NCBI RefSeq assembly: GCF_049651205.1
Contig: NZ_JBASBR010000019.1
Location: 1-64,000, forward strand
Reading direction: 5' to 3'
DNA from: Castellaniella sp049651205
GTDB taxonomy: Bacteria > Pseudomonadota > Gammaproteobacteria > Burkholderiales > Burkholderiaceae_B
DNA: 64,000 nucleotides
Shown: positions 1-8,460 of the stretch, piece by piece
Numbering within the stretch: position 1 is the first letter of the stretch
Layout of the letters: each line of letters starts with the position of its first letter
Made by a program: the position numbers and the translations under genes
Notes under the pieces: generated by a model
What the model was told of the DNA's origin: nothing
What the model saw: only the letters and a program-made list of their open reading frames with translations
Database searches by the model: none

Positions 1-118
1 GGCCCACACCCGGCCCGAGCCCGCCAAACCCGCAGCCTCCGGCAACCGGCCGGCACTGCGCGCCCCCGGGCGCCCGGCCCCCAGCACCACCGATACCGAA
101 GATTGGACAGAGTTTTAA
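1..118 (+). CDS. Methyl-accepting chemotaxis protein, C-terminal tail (partial)
   Basis: Only the last 38 codons are present, in the frame starting at base 2 and ending at the TAA at 116-118. The visible part is an Ala/Pro/Arg-rich low-complexity linker followed by an acidic end that finishes in DWTEF. A flexible tail ending in an aromatic-x-x-aromatic pentapeptide is how many chemotaxis receptors end; the pentapeptide docks the methyltransferase CheR and the methylesterase CheB. The receptor's membrane and signalling domains lie outside the window, so the call rests on this tail alone. A strong intrinsic terminator follows 18 bases after the stop. Any protein with a disordered tail could look similar. 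Confidence 0.5.
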   Translation, partial: AHTRPEPAKPAASGNRPALRAPGRPAPSTTDTEDWTEF

Positions 119-136
119 ACAGACTCATGCTTCCCA

Positions 137-175
137 AGCCAAAAGGCCGGGCATCACTCCTGGCCTTTTGGCTTT
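137..175 (+). terminator. Intrinsic terminator after the chemotaxis receptor tail
   Basis: A perfect 12-bp stem, AGCCAAAAGGCC at 137-148 with its complement at 162-173, and a 13-base loop, ending in a short T run. A TTG inside the descending arm opens a longer frame into the next gene, which argues against that TTG being a start codon. Confidence 0.85.
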
Positions 176-260
176 GCCTACGCAGGTCTTTCCAATAAAA
201 TCATCCTCACAATGTGCATCGCCTGTCTTGGCGAGCCACTTAATTTCTAGGAGACAACTC

Positions 261-1409
261 GTGCGTACTGGTTTCATGGCGGCCGCACTGGCCACTGCAT
301 TACTCACCGTGCCTTTGGCCAGTTTTGCGCAAATCAAGATAGGCGTTGTCACCTCTGCCACGGGGCCCACTGCGCTGGTGGGGATCCCGCAAAAAAACAC
401 GGTCCCCCTATTGCCCACCAAGGCGGGTGATCTCACCGTCGAATACATCAGCCTTGATGATGCCAGCGACCCCACCCAAACCGTCACCGCCTTCAAGAAA
501 CTGATCTCCGAAGACCACGTCGACGCCATCATCGGGCCCACCGGCTCTCCCAACGCCATGAGCGTGCTGCAGTTTGCGGCAGAATCTGGCACACCCATGC
601 TGGCGCCTGTCGGAGCGGCGTCAATTGTTTTGCCCATGACAGCGCAAAAGAAATGGGCCTTTAAAACCACACAAAACACAGACATCATCGCCCAGGCACT
701 GGTGCGTGACATGGTCAAACGCAAAATCAAAACGGTGGGCTTTATTGGCTTTGCCGACGCGTACGGCGACGACTGGCACCAGGTGTTCAGCAAACTGGCT
801 GCAGAAAACGGCCTGGATCTTATCGTCTCCGAGCGTTACCAACGCACGGACAGCTCTGTCACGGGCCAGGCGCTGAAACTGCTGGCAGCCAAGCCCGATG
901 CCATCCTGGTGGCCGGCACTGGTGGGGCCGCTGCCCTGCCGCAAACCACGCTGGCACAACAAGGCTACAAAGGGCAGTTTTACCAAACCCACGGGGCTGC
1001 CTTGCCTGCATTTTTAAAATTGGGCGGCAAGGCCACCGAAGGCACCATCCTGGCAGCCGGCCTGATGCTGGTGCTACCAGAGATTCCGGACAGCAACCCC
1101 TCAAAGCCCATCGTACAAGACTATATCCAGCGCTACGAGGCTCGCTATGGCGAGCGCCCAGCAACATTTGGAGCCAATGTGTACGATGCGGGTCTGCTGT
1201 TGCAGCATGCCATCCCGATTGCAGCCAAAACAGCCAAACCCGGCACGCCCGAGTTTCGCAAAGCGTTACGCGACGCCCTGGAGCAAACCCACGAGCTCGT
1301 GGCCACCCAAGGGGTATACAACATGAGCCCCGAAGATCACAGCGGATTTGACCAGCGTGGCCGCGAACTGATCACCGTAAAAAACGGCCACTGGGTACTG
1401 CTGCACTAA
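261..1409 (+). CDS. Periplasmic binding protein, branched-chain amino acid (LivJ) type, orphan
   Basis: Predicted 382-residue type-1 periplasmic binding protein that would capture an amino acid or related carboxylate for an ABC importer. The start is taken as GTG 261: a good Shine-Dalgarno (AGGAGA at 248-253) sits 7 bases upstream, and the product then begins with a clean signal peptide (MRTGFMAAALATALLTVP, cleavage after SFA). A longer frame from TTG 168 would start inside the preceding terminator. The mature protein opens with IKIGVVTSATGPTA, the usual first strand of this family, and shows the TVTAFKKLI and IIGPTGS segments. No permease or ATPase gene is adjacent, so it must use an importer encoded elsewhere. 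The ligand cannot be told. Confidence 0.85.
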   Translation: MRTGFMAAALATALLTVPLASFAQIKIGVVTSATGPTALVGIPQKNTVPLLPTKAGDLTVEYISLDDASDPTQTVTAFKKLISEDHVDAIIGPTGSPNAMSVLQFAAESGTPMLAPVGAASIVLPMTAQKKWAFKTTQNTDIIAQALVRDMVKRKIKTVGFIGFADAYGDDWHQVFSKLAAENGLDLIVSERYQRTDSSVTGQALKLLAAKPDAILVAGTGGAAALPQTTLAQQGYKGQFYQTHGAALPAFLKLGGKATEGTILAAGLMLVLPEIPDSNPSKPIVQDYIQRYEARYGERPATFGANVYDAGLLLQHAIPIAAKTAKPGTPEFRKALRDALEQTHELVATQGVYNMSPEDHSGFDQRGRELITVKNGHWVLLH

Positions 1410-1421
1410 GCAGGCAGGCTT

Positions 1422-1450
1422 GGCAAGCGTAGAGGCAGCCCCCGCTTGCC
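1422..1450. terminator. Hairpin between convergent genes
   Basis: GGCAAGCG at 1422-1429 pairs perfectly with CGCTTGCC at 1443-1450 across a 13-base loop in the 94-base gap between the binding-protein gene and dsbC, whose ends converge here. There is no T run on either strand, so intrinsic termination is uncertain. Confidence 0.4.
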
Positions 1451-1503
1451 GGCACACAGGCCCGGACGACACACGTTGCGCACCATCGGCGCCTTTGATC
1501 AGA

Positions 1504-2337
1504 TCAGCTTTTGCCTTGGGCATCCAGGCGTTGTTTAAGCGCCTCTAGTGGCAGGGCACCATTGACGCGGCCACCATCTGCAAAAAACAGTGCCGGAGTG
1601 CCTTGCACCTTCAGTTTGCGCCCCAACGCCAGATTGTCCTGGATGGGGGTGTCGCATTCGGCGGTTGGCGGCAACTGACCATCCACCATCCAGGCCTTCC
1701 AGGCCTTGGCCGGATCTGCCGAGCACCAGATATCACGCGCTTTCGTGCTGGAGTCTGGTGCGAGAATCGGAAACAGAAAGGTGTACACCGTAACGTTATC
1801 CACGTCTTGAAGAGTATGGTGCAGCTGTTTGCAATACCCGCAATTGGGATCTTCAAACACAGCCACCTTACGGGCCCCCGTGCCTTTTACCTGGCGGATA
1901 GCATGATCCAGTGGCAGGCTGTCAAACGCCACCTGCTGCAGGACTTCCAGCCGCTCGGCGGTAAGGTCGCGGCGGGCCTTGGCGTCGATCAAAGACCCTT
2001 GCAACACGTAATTTACCTGTGCATCGGTATATAAAAGATCCAGTCCGACCTGCACCTCGAAAAGACCGGGCATCGGCGTCAGGCGCACACCATCCACGTG
2101 GATCCCTGGAAACCGTGTCTCAAAGGCCTTGGTGATGGTTTGTGTCTGTTGTGCAGTGGGCGCTGCCTGGGTGGACAGCACCTGCGCACCACCGGATGCG
2201 GCGCCGGGCACAGGCGACGCATTTGGCGTAGACATTGCCGGCTTCGACGTGCTTAATACCTGCGCATCTGGCTGAGCCATTACAGGCAGGCTGCTGACAC
2301 ACAAGGCAAGGCCTGCCATTATCAAGGGGAATTTCAT
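1504..2337 (-). CDS. dsbC: Thiol:disulfide interchange protein DsbC
   Basis: Periplasmic disulfide isomerase that reshuffles wrong disulfides in exported proteins; normally a V-shaped dimer kept reduced by DsbD. The 277-residue product has a signal peptide (residues 1-22, ending VMA), an unusually long Pro/Ser/Ala/Thr-rich spacer (about 23-65) in which AQVLST occurs twice, a DsbC-type dimerisation domain (about 66-130), and a thioredoxin-fold domain with the CGYC active site at 166-169 and the cis-proline in VQGTPALFF. The start is ATG 2337, with GAGG just upstream; a longer frame to 2355 would overlap the upstream gene and hide the signal peptide. It is the last gene of the leftward mltA / UbiH-family / dsbC cluster, 14 bases after its neighbour. 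Confidence 0.93.
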   Translation of the reverse strand: MKFPLIMAGLALCVSSLPVMAQPDAQVLSTSKPAMSTPNASPVPGAASGGAQVLSTQAAPTAQQTQTITKAFETRFPGIHVDGVRLTPMPGLFEVQVGLDLLYTDAQVNYVLQGSLIDAKARRDLTAERLEVLQQVAFDSLPLDHAIRQVKGTGARKVAVFEDPNCGYCKQLHHTLQDVDNVTVYTFLFPILAPDSSTKARDIWCSADPAKAWKAWMVDGQLPPTAECDTPIQDNLALGRKLKVQGTPALFFADGGRVNGALPLEALKQRLDAQGKS

Positions 2338-2351
2338 ATGAACCTCGGATG

Positions 2352-3536
2352 TCACTCGCCGGCCGCTGCTTGAATCAGCCGGCGTTTAATAAACGGAATT
2401 TGATCAGCCATTTGCATGCCCTGATTGCGTACCCAGGCCAATGGCGCCCAGCCACTGCCAAACAGACGGTGCAAGCCATGCGTGGCCAGGCTCATGGCCA
2501 GAACCGGCTCGGCACGTCGGCGACGATAGCATGCCAGAACCTGTACATCTCCGGGCAGACGATGTGGCCCACGCGCCAGCAATACTTGCACCAGCGTACG
2601 GACATCTCCCAGCCCCAAATTAAGACCTTGCCCGGCCAGCGGATGGACGCGGTGCGCCGCATCGCCCACCAATGCCACACCGGGGGCCACCATCGCGGTG
2701 CGCTCGAAGGTAAGGGGAAAACCTTGAGGGCGCGAGCGCAGGGCCAGTTTCCCCAGACGTCCGCCGGTAATGGCCTGGGCATGTGTGGCTAAAAAGGCCT
2801 GTTGGGCAGGTTCATCCTGGGCCATCCAGGCCTGCGCCTGGCCCTGCGGCATCGACCACACCAGCGATGCCTGGGGCCCCTTTGCCGTATCCGGCAAAGG
2901 CAGCAATGCAAATACGCTGTCGCCTGTAAACCACTGGCAGGCCCGCTGTTGATGTGGGTATTGGAGATCGAGGTGCGCCACCACACCCATATCGCCATAC
3001 GGGGTGTAATCATGGTGGATGCCGGCAGCCTGACGCACAGGCGAGCGCGCACCATCGGCCCCCACCAGCAATTGCGCCTGAATCGTGCCCGTTTGGCGAG
3101 TATGCACCTGCACACCTGCCGCATTGGTATCCAGACCTACAAAATGGTCTTCGCGCCAGGGGATGCCTAGTACCTGCACCGCCTGCTGCAGGGCGCGCTC
3201 GAGCTCACTGGACTCGACAATCCAGGCCAGCGCCTCCCGGACATCTTGCCAGGCAGACAAATTGATATGCCCCTGTGCATCACCATAGATTTCCATGGAT
3301 TCGACCGGGCTGACGCGGTTGAAATCCATCAGACGCCATGCACCCAAAGAATCGAGAAGATCCCGGCTAGCCTGCGAAATGGCGTATACGCGCGGGTGAT
3401 AGTCATCGGAGGGGCGGGCCGCAGGCACTTGCCTTGGCCCCAGCAAAGTGGCCGAAAACCCGGCACGCGCCAGCCCCAGGGCACAAGCCAAACCTGCAAT
3501 ACCTGTGCCACAGACCACAATCGAAGAGTTGCTCAT
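2352..3536 (-). CDS. UbiH/UbiF/COQ6-family FAD-dependent aromatic hydroxylase
   Basis: Flavin monooxygenase of 394 residues in the family that hydroxylates the ring of ubiquinone precursors (UbiH, UbiI, UbiF). The Rossmann motif GTGIAGLACALGLA is near residue 10, the DGARSPVRQ motif that contacts FAD and NAD(P)H lies in the middle, and the family signature GDAAHRVHPLAGQGLNLG follows at about residue 300. Length and motif order are normal. Which ring position it acts on cannot be decided from sequence alone, so no symbol is given. The gene sits 10 bases after mltA and 14 bases before dsbC on the same strand, consistent with one transcript. Confidence 0.88.
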   Translation of the reverse strand: MSNSSIVVCGTGIAGLACALGLARAGFSATLLGPRQVPAARPSDDYHPRVYAISQASRDLLDSLGAWRLMDFNRVSPVESMEIYGDAQGHINLSAWQDVREALAWIVESSELERALQQAVQVLGIPWREDHFVGLDTNAAGVQVHTRQTGTIQAQLLVGADGARSPVRQAAGIHHDYTPYGDMGVVAHLDLQYPHQQRACQWFTGDSVFALLPLPDTAKGPQASLVWSMPQGQAQAWMAQDEPAQQAFLATHAQAITGGRLGKLALRSRPQGFPLTFERTAMVAPGVALVGDAAHRVHPLAGQGLNLGLGDVRTLVQVLLARGPHRLPGDVQVLACYRRRRAEPVLAMSLATHGLHRLFGSGWAPLAWVRNQGMQMADQIPFIKRRLIQAAAGE

Positions 3537-3546
3537 GAGGTGTCCT

Positions 3547-4824
3547 TTAGCGGGCGGCAGGCGCCCCGGCGCGAACCGGCCACAAAAGCCACATTTGCCC
3601 GGCCTGCTTCATCCGCCCAGCCTGGGCGCCGGCCTCGTCGCCAGTGCCCCAATAAAAATCAGCCCGCGCGGCACCCTTGATGGCCGCGCCGGTATCTTGC
3701 GCAAACACCAGCCGCTGCAAAGGCCCGGCGCCACCCGGTTGCTTGGTAGCCAGCCATAAGGGAGTGCCGAGTGGAACATAATTGGTGTCCACCGCGACGG
3801 CCCGCTGTGCCATTAAGGGTACTCCATAGGCGCCGCTAGGGCCTAGTTCTGGATCCGGGATGGCCTCTGCACGGAAAAACACCATGGCAGGGTTGACGTT
3901 GAGCATCTGTTGCACTCGATCGGGGTGATCGCGTGCCCACTGCTTGATGTTTTGCATGGATGTCTTGGCCAGGGGCATTTCTCCCTGGCGGGCCAGCCAC
4001 TGTCCGATGGAAACATACGGACGGCCATTGTGATCGTCATATGCCAGACGAATGGTGGTGCCATCGGGCAACACCGCGCGCCCCGAACCCTGAATCTGCA
4101 GAAAGAAGGCCTCGACCGGATCGTTGGCCCAGACAATGACTGGTGGCTGACGTGCCGGATTGGCAGCAATCTCGGCCCGTGTGTCGTAGGGCACCACCCG
4201 CCGGCCCTCTAGTTTGCCACGCACCCGCTTGCCGGCAAGCTCGGGATACACCGCTCCCAGATCGATGGTGAGGAGATCCGGCGGGGTGGCGTATAACGGC
4301 CATTGATATTCGCCGGTTTGCTGTTTGGATGCGCGGATGAGGGGTTCGTAGTAGCCGGTCACTGTGCCACTGGCCGCCCGTCCGGCGGATTGATCAAGTT
4401 GCCAGGGCCGCAGTTGCTGTTGCAGAAAATCACGCACGGGTGCGCCTGTCGAACGTGCATCCAGCCCCGACCGGACGGCCGCCTGGCACACCGGCTGCCA
4501 GACCCGTGGTGCCGCCCGGGCCGGTACAGCCAAAGACCCTGACACTGGCCGCATCAGGCCCTTGCAATTATTGAGGAAAGCTTTCCAGACATGCGCAAGG
4601 TTGTCGTTGTCCCAGCCCGGCAACTGCTGCCAGGAAACCGCCACATAATGCCCTTGCAAACGGCGCGCAGGGGTTTCGGGTAGCGACGCCAGCGGCGGCA
4701 CCACCAGAGGCCGTGACACCGCAGAGGGTTCGGGGCCTTGTCCCGGCGTCCCGGGTTCTTCGAGGGGAACCGAAGAACAGGCGCCAAGCAACAATGCAGC
4801 GGCAAGCCAAAGAAGCTTTTTCAT
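3547..4824 (-). CDS. mltA: Membrane-bound lytic murein transglycosylase A
   Basis: Outer-membrane lipoprotein that cleaves the MurNAc-GlcNAc bond of peptidoglycan to form 1,6-anhydro-muropeptides. The 425-residue product begins with a lipoprotein signal, MKKLLWLAAALLLGAC, with the lipidated cysteine at residue 16. The MltA barrel domain follows (for example GTVTGYYEPL and IQGSGRAVLPDG). The C-terminal 3D domain carries FAQDTGAAIKGAARADFYWG, including the Asp residues after which the domain is named; one of these is the catalytic acid in studied homologues. It is the first gene of the leftward cluster and diverges from rpe, so its promoter should lie in 4825-4945, which also contains a TTGACA on the minus strand but no convincing -10 at the right spacing. 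Confidence 0.92.
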   Translation of the reverse strand: MKKLLWLAAALLLGACSSVPLEEPGTPGQGPEPSAVSRPLVVPPLASLPETPARRLQGHYVAVSWQQLPGWDNDNLAHVWKAFLNNCKGLMRPVSGSLAVPARAAPRVWQPVCQAAVRSGLDARSTGAPVRDFLQQQLRPWQLDQSAGRAASGTVTGYYEPLIRASKQQTGEYQWPLYATPPDLLTIDLGAVYPELAGKRVRGKLEGRRVVPYDTRAEIAANPARQPPVIVWANDPVEAFFLQIQGSGRAVLPDGTTIRLAYDDHNGRPYVSIGQWLARQGEMPLAKTSMQNIKQWARDHPDRVQQMLNVNPAMVFFRAEAIPDPELGPSGAYGVPLMAQRAVAVDTNYVPLGTPLWLATKQPGGAGPLQRLVFAQDTGAAIKGAARADFYWGTGDEAGAQAGRMKQAGQMWLLWPVRAGAPAAR

Positions 4825-4945
4825 ACGAGGACCAGGTGCTCTAAAATGGAGATGGCTGTCAAACCAATATCATGACATATCCACTATATGGTTTGGCCCC
4901 AGCCTGTATCCAAATCTGGACACCCCTTACACAATTGCCTGCCCC

Positions 4946-5662
4946 ATGACGCCCCTGCCCCCCGCCCGCATCGCCCCCAGTCTGCTGTCCGCGGATTTCG
5001 CCCGCCTCGGAGAAGAAACCACTGCCGTGATTGCCGCCGGCGCCGACTGGATTCATTTTGATGTCATGGACAACCATTTTGTCCCCAACCTCACCATCGG
5101 CCCCATGGTGTGCGCGGCCCTGCGGCCCCATACCCAGGCCCCCATCGACGTCCATCTGATGGTCGAGCCCGTTGATGCCTTGATCCCCGCCTTTGCCAAG
5201 GCAGGCGCCAATATCATCAGCTTTCACCCCGAAGCATCCCGGCACGTCGACCGCACGCTGTCCCTGATCCGCGACCATGGCTGCCAGGCGGGGCTGGTAT
5301 TCAACCCTGCCACACCATTGCAGTGGATGGATCATGTGATGGAGCGCCTGGATCTCGTCCTGCTGATGTCGGTCAACCCGGGTTTCGGAGGGCAATCGTT
5401 TATTCCTCATACACTGCAAAAACTACGAGAAGCACGCCAGCGCATCGAGCACTGGCAGGCAAACGGTGGCCAGGCTATCGCTCTCGAGGTAGACGGCGGC
5501 GTCAAAACCGACAACATCACTGACATCCGGGCCGCCGGCGCAGATGCCTTTGTGGCGGGGTCAGCCATCTTTGGGCAAGCCGACTACGCCCAAGTCATTC
5601 AGACCATGCGCCAGGGCATCGCACAGGCAGACGCTCTGCGTCAGGCACAAGCCGCCGGCTGA
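4946..5662 (+). CDS. rpe: Ribulose-phosphate 3-epimerase
   Basis: Interconverts ribulose 5-phosphate and xylulose 5-phosphate in the pentose phosphate and Calvin pathways; cytoplasmic, metal-dependent TIM barrel. The 238-residue product shows the expected motifs in order: PSLLSADFARLG near the start, HFDVMDNHFVPNLTIGP (metal-binding His and catalytic Asp), HLMVEP, MSVNPGFGGQSFI, and the second catalytic Asp in EVDGGV. ATG 4946 gives the standard N-terminus. It precedes gph by 151 bases, an arrangement common in proteobacteria, where gph removes the 2-phosphoglycolate by-product. Confidence 0.96.
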   Translation: MTPLPPARIAPSLLSADFARLGEETTAVIAAGADWIHFDVMDNHFVPNLTIGPMVCAALRPHTQAPIDVHLMVEPVDALIPAFAKAGANIISFHPEASRHVDRTLSLIRDHGCQAGLVFNPATPLQWMDHVMERLDLVLLMSVNPGFGGQSFIPHTLQKLREARQRIEHWQANGGQAIALEVDGGVKTDNITDIRAAGADAFVAGSAIFGQADYAQVIQTMRQGIAQADALRQAQAAG

Positions 5663-5703
5663 AACAATTGTTTCTGCACGCCCGCTAAGCGGCACAATTC
5701 CGA

Positions 5704-5730
5704 CATGGGGTGCTACCATTAGGCCCCATG
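5704..5730 (+). other. Small inverted repeat between rpe and gph
   Basis: CATGGGG at 5704-5710 is repeated inverted as CCCCATG at 5724-5730 with a 13-base loop. It has no T run and could be a weak regulatory or transcript-processing hairpin in the 151-base rpe-gph spacer. Nothing else stands out there except the short palindrome GAAACAATTGTTTC near 5661-5674. Confidence 0.3.
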
Positions 5731-5813
5731 GGGATGTGTCTCCACATCGCATCCAGCCACTCATCCAGCGGCCCGGCCACACCATTGTCAGGCCGCACCA
5801 GCAACGCAAACTC

Positions 5814-6512
5814 ATGCATTTCTCCGGAATTCTGTTCGATCTGGACGGCACTTTAGTGCACACAATCCCCGACCTCGCCGACGCCACCAACGCGATGCGT
5901 CAGGATATGGGCCTCCCCTTCTTGCCCGAAGGCCTGATTGCAAGCTTTGTGGGCAAAGGCATCGAGCAGCTCGTCATCCGCGCGATCAGCCACAACGGCC
6001 CAGCCGCCAGTGTCGAACAAGTGATGCGCGGGCTGGCGCGATTCAAAGACCACTATCGGGCCATCAGTGGCCGGCGCAGCACGGTCTTCCCCGGTGTCAT
6101 CGCTGGCCTGGAGGCGTTTCGCAACCAAGGCTGCCGGATGGCTGTTGTAACCAACAAGGGTACCGAGTTCACCCCGCCTCTTTTGCAGCAGATGGGCTTG
6201 ACTGACTACTTTGACGCGATCGTGTGTGGTGACACCTGCGAACGCAAAAAACCTGATCCCCTGCCCCTGTTTCATGCCTGCGATCTGCTGGGTGTGACAC
6301 CCTCACAAACCCTGTTCATCGGCGACTCCATCAACGATGCACTGGCGGCCAAAGCAGCCGGCATGCGTGCACTGGCCCTGCCCTACGGCTACAACGAAGG
6401 CCAGCCTGTGCAGACCCTGCCCGTCGATGCTATAGTGAGTTCGCTAATCGAAGCGGCCCAGTGGGCTGCCAATCCAGAACAGGCCGCAAGCCAAGATCCA
6501 CAATACGCATGA
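5814..6512 (+). CDS. gph: Phosphoglycolate phosphatase (HAD family)
   Basis: Dephosphorylates 2-phosphoglycolate to glycolate. The 232-residue HAD hydrolase carries motif I FDLDGTLV (nucleophile Asp), motif II VVTNKG, the lysine of motif III in the KKPDP segment, and motif IV GDSINDALAAKAAGM. ATG 5814 is chosen because the family starts a few residues before motif I; the open frame reaches back to 5544, but that part overlaps the end of rpe and has no domain. The stop codon TGA (6510-6512) overlaps the ATG of the trp leader peptide, so gph, the leader and trpE may share some transcription. The order rpe-gph-trpE recurs in other proteobacteria. Confidence 0.93.
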   Translation: MHFSGILFDLDGTLVHTIPDLADATNAMRQDMGLPFLPEGLIASFVGKGIEQLVIRAISHNGPAASVEQVMRGLARFKDHYRAISGRRSTVFPGVIAGLEAFRNQGCRMAVVTNKGTEFTPPLLQQMGLTDYFDAIVCGDTCERKKPDPLPLFHACDLLGVTPSQTLFIGDSINDALAAKAAGMRALALPYGYNEGQPVQTLPVDAIVSSLIEAAQWAANPEQAASQDPQYA

Positions 6513-6580
6513 ACAGCTTTCGCTATTACCCGATCACCATTGGCGCCACCTGGCGCTGGTGGCGCCTGCGCTCCGGGTAA
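6509..6580 (+). CDS. trpL: trp operon leader peptide with three Trp codons
   Basis: A 23-codon open frame whose ATG (6509-6511) overlaps the stop of gph. It contains Trp codons at 6551, 6557 and 6560, giving the sequence ATWRWWRLRSG at its end, and stops at TAA 6578-6580. Tryptophan is rare, so three Trp codons in 23 just before a terminator and trpE is the hallmark of ribosome-mediated attenuation. The Trp codons sit in the loop and descending arm of a 9-bp hairpin (6542-6550 with 6558-6566). The ribosome-binding site is weak by eye. The alternative, a chance frame, is unlikely given the structure described in the next entry. Confidence 0.8.
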   Translation: MNSFRYYPITIGATWRWWRLRSG

Positions 6581-6654
6581 TGGCAATTTGGCTGGCACTA
6601 CTGTTTGGCGCCGCCCTTCCTTCAAAGCCCGGATCATCCAATGGCCGGGCTTTT
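6542..6654 (+). promoter_or_regulatory. trpE transcription attenuator
   Basis: Three mutually exclusive pairings are visible. Hairpin 1:2 pairs GGCGCCACC (6542-6550) with GGTGGCGCC (6558-6566). The terminator pairs AAGCCCGG (6625-6632) with CCGGGCTT (6645-6652) and runs into TTTTCT. An antiterminator can form between TCCGGG (6572-6577, at the leader stop codon) and CCCGGA (6628-6633), which destroys the terminator. A ribosome stalled at the Trp codons leaves 6572-6577 free, so trpE is read; a ribosome reaching the stop codon covers it, so the terminator forms. The geometry is seen directly; the mechanism is inferred from the classical model. Confidence 0.75.
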
Positions 6655-6685
6655 CTGTCTCGGCCCAACCACACTCCAGACCATC

Positions 6686-8206
6686 ATGACAGAAATCGAA
6701 TTCAACGCACTGGCTGCACAAGGCTATAACCGTATCCCCCTGATCGCGGAAACCTACGCCGATCTGGATACCCCCCTAGCCATCTACCTGAAGTTGGCGC
6801 ATGCCGGCCCCGAAGCCGGCCGCAACAGCTGCCTGATGGAATCTGTGGTGGGCGGCGAGCGCTTCGGCCGCTACTCGTTTATTGGCCTGCCCGCCAAAAC
6901 CCTGATCCGTGCCACCGGAACCACCACCGAAGTCGTGCACCAGGGCCAGGTCATCGAGACGCACGAGGGCGATCCCCTTGCCTTCATCGAAGACTACCAA
7001 ACGCGATTTAAAGTCGCACTGCGCCCCGGCATGCCCCGCTTTGCCGGGGGCCTGGCTGGTTATTTTGGCTATGACACCGTACGCCACATCGAGCCCCGTT
7101 TGGGTCCTTGCGTCAAGCCACGCCCCGCCGGCCAGCAGCCCGGCACCCCGGACATCATGCTCATGCAAGTCGATGAACTCGTCATCGTCGACAACTTGGC
7201 CGGGCGCACCTACCTCATCGTCTACGCCGACCCCGCTCAGCCAGAAGCCTACGCCCTGGCCCGTCGGCGTCTTAAAGCCCTGCGCGAAAAACTGCGCACC
7301 CCGGTGGTCATCCCTTACGCATACGCCAGCATGCAAACCCCCACCGAACGCGATTTCAAAAAAGAGGATTACATCCAGGCTGTACTGAAAGCCAAAGAGT
7401 ACATTGCCGCCGGCGACCTCATGCAGGTACAAGTGGGCCAGGTCATCGCCAAGCCATTTCGCGACTCACCGCTCTCGCTGTACCGCGCCCTGCGTTCGCT
7501 CAATCCCTCGCCGTACATGTACTACTGGAACTTCGACACTTTCCATGTGGTTGGCGCCTCTCCAGAAATCCTTGTCAGACAGGACCGCGAAGGCCAGGGC
7601 GACGCCACCCGCGAAATGGTCACCATTCGCCCTCTTGCCGGCACCCGCAAACGCGGCACCACCCAAGAACAAGACCAGCAACTCGAGCAAGAACTCCTGG
7701 CCGATCCCAAAGAGCGCGCTGAACATGTCATGCTGATCGATCTCGCCCGCAACGACATCGGCCGCGTGGCCAAAACCGGTACCGTCGAGGTCACCGACAC
7801 CATGACCATCGAGCGCTACTCGCACGTCATGCACCTGGTCTCCAACGTCTGCGGCGAGCTTAACGACAACATGAGCAACATGGACGTCCTGCGCGCCACT
7901 TTCCCCGCGGGCACACTTACCGGCGCCCCGAAAGTGCGTGCGATGGAAATCATCGATGAACTCGAACCAGTCCGCCGTGGTATCTACGGTGGCGCAGCCG
8001 GCTACCTGAGCTACGGCGGTGAAATGGATCTGGCCATCGCCATCCGCACAGGGATCATCCGCGACGGCATGCTTTACGTCCAGGCTGCCGCCGGCATCGT
8101 TGCCGACTCCGACCCCGAGAAAGAATGGCAGGAAACCGAGGCCAAGGCCCGTGCGCTTTTACGCGCCGCCGAGCAAGTACAGTTTGGCCTGGACGAGCCT
8201 ATTTAA
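6686..8206 (+). CDS. trpE: Anthranilate synthase component I
   Basis: Uses chorismate and ammonia (delivered by TrpG) to make anthranilate, the first committed step of tryptophan synthesis. The 506-residue product begins MTEIEFNALAAQGYNRIPL. It has the N-terminal region with the LMESVVGGERFGRYSF segment that holds the Trp feedback site in relatives, then the chorismate-binding domain with IRPLAGTRKRG, DLARNDIGRVA and FPAGTLTGAPKVRAME. ATG 6686 is used; the longer frame from 6605 would run through the attenuator terminator. Its partner trpG is not adjacent but 2.7 kb downstream, beyond lldD-lldR on the opposite strand. Confidence 0.96.
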   Translation: MTEIEFNALAAQGYNRIPLIAETYADLDTPLAIYLKLAHAGPEAGRNSCLMESVVGGERFGRYSFIGLPAKTLIRATGTTTEVVHQGQVIETHEGDPLAFIEDYQTRFKVALRPGMPRFAGGLAGYFGYDTVRHIEPRLGPCVKPRPAGQQPGTPDIMLMQVDELVIVDNLAGRTYLIVYADPAQPEAYALARRRLKALREKLRTPVVIPYAYASMQTPTERDFKKEDYIQAVLKAKEYIAAGDLMQVQVGQVIAKPFRDSPLSLYRALRSLNPSPYMYYWNFDTFHVVGASPEILVRQDREGQGDATREMVTIRPLAGTRKRGTTQEQDQQLEQELLADPKERAEHVMLIDLARNDIGRVAKTGTVEVTDTMTIERYSHVMHLVSNVCGELNDNMSNMDVLRATFPAGTLTGAPKVRAMEIIDELEPVRRGIYGGAAGYLSYGGEMDLAIAIRTGIIRDGMLYVQAAAGIVADSDPEKEWQETEAKARALLRAAEQVQFGLDEPI

Positions 8207-8312
8207 GGCTTTAGCTGTTATTGACAAGCCTCACGCAACGTCCCCGCCAGATTATTTTTTACAGCGCATACAAGGCAACTGCACAACTGCATTAATGTAA
8301 CCTTTATCGCTA

Positions 8313-8383
8313 GGCGATCATTCACGGGGAGTTCCAGGACAGGAGCTGCGCAACAGTCCTGGAACTCCCCGTGAACGATCGCC
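8313..8383 (+). repeat. Long hairpin 1 with 15-base conserved loop
   Basis: A 28-base arm at 8313-8340 pairs with 8356-8383 with a single mismatch (A8320 against its partner), leaving a 15-base loop, AGGAGCTGCGCAACA (8341-8355). The arm next to the loop reads TTCCAGGAC. There is no T run on either side, so it is not a standard intrinsic terminator even though it lies between the converging ends of trpE and lldD. The loop is the exact reverse complement of the loop of hairpin 2. Apart from the two hairpins and the 77 bases between them, the 362-base gap 8207-8568 shows only a weak 6-bp repeat just after the trpE stop. Confidence 0.85.
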
Positions 8384-8460
8384 AAAATAGATCTGTGTCA
8401 CACCAAGAACACAACCGCTCAGCATTACGCAAGAATATAGCCCGCTCAAAATCGTCAGGA

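Noticed and set aside
168..260. Possible N-terminal extension of the first binding protein from TTG 168
   Set aside because: The TTG lies in the descending arm of a perfect intrinsic terminator, and the extension would bury the signal peptide; GTG 261 has a proper ribosome site.
6605..6685. Possible trpE start at 6605
   Set aside because: It would place coding sequence across the attenuator terminator; the family N-terminus and alignment favour ATG 6686.
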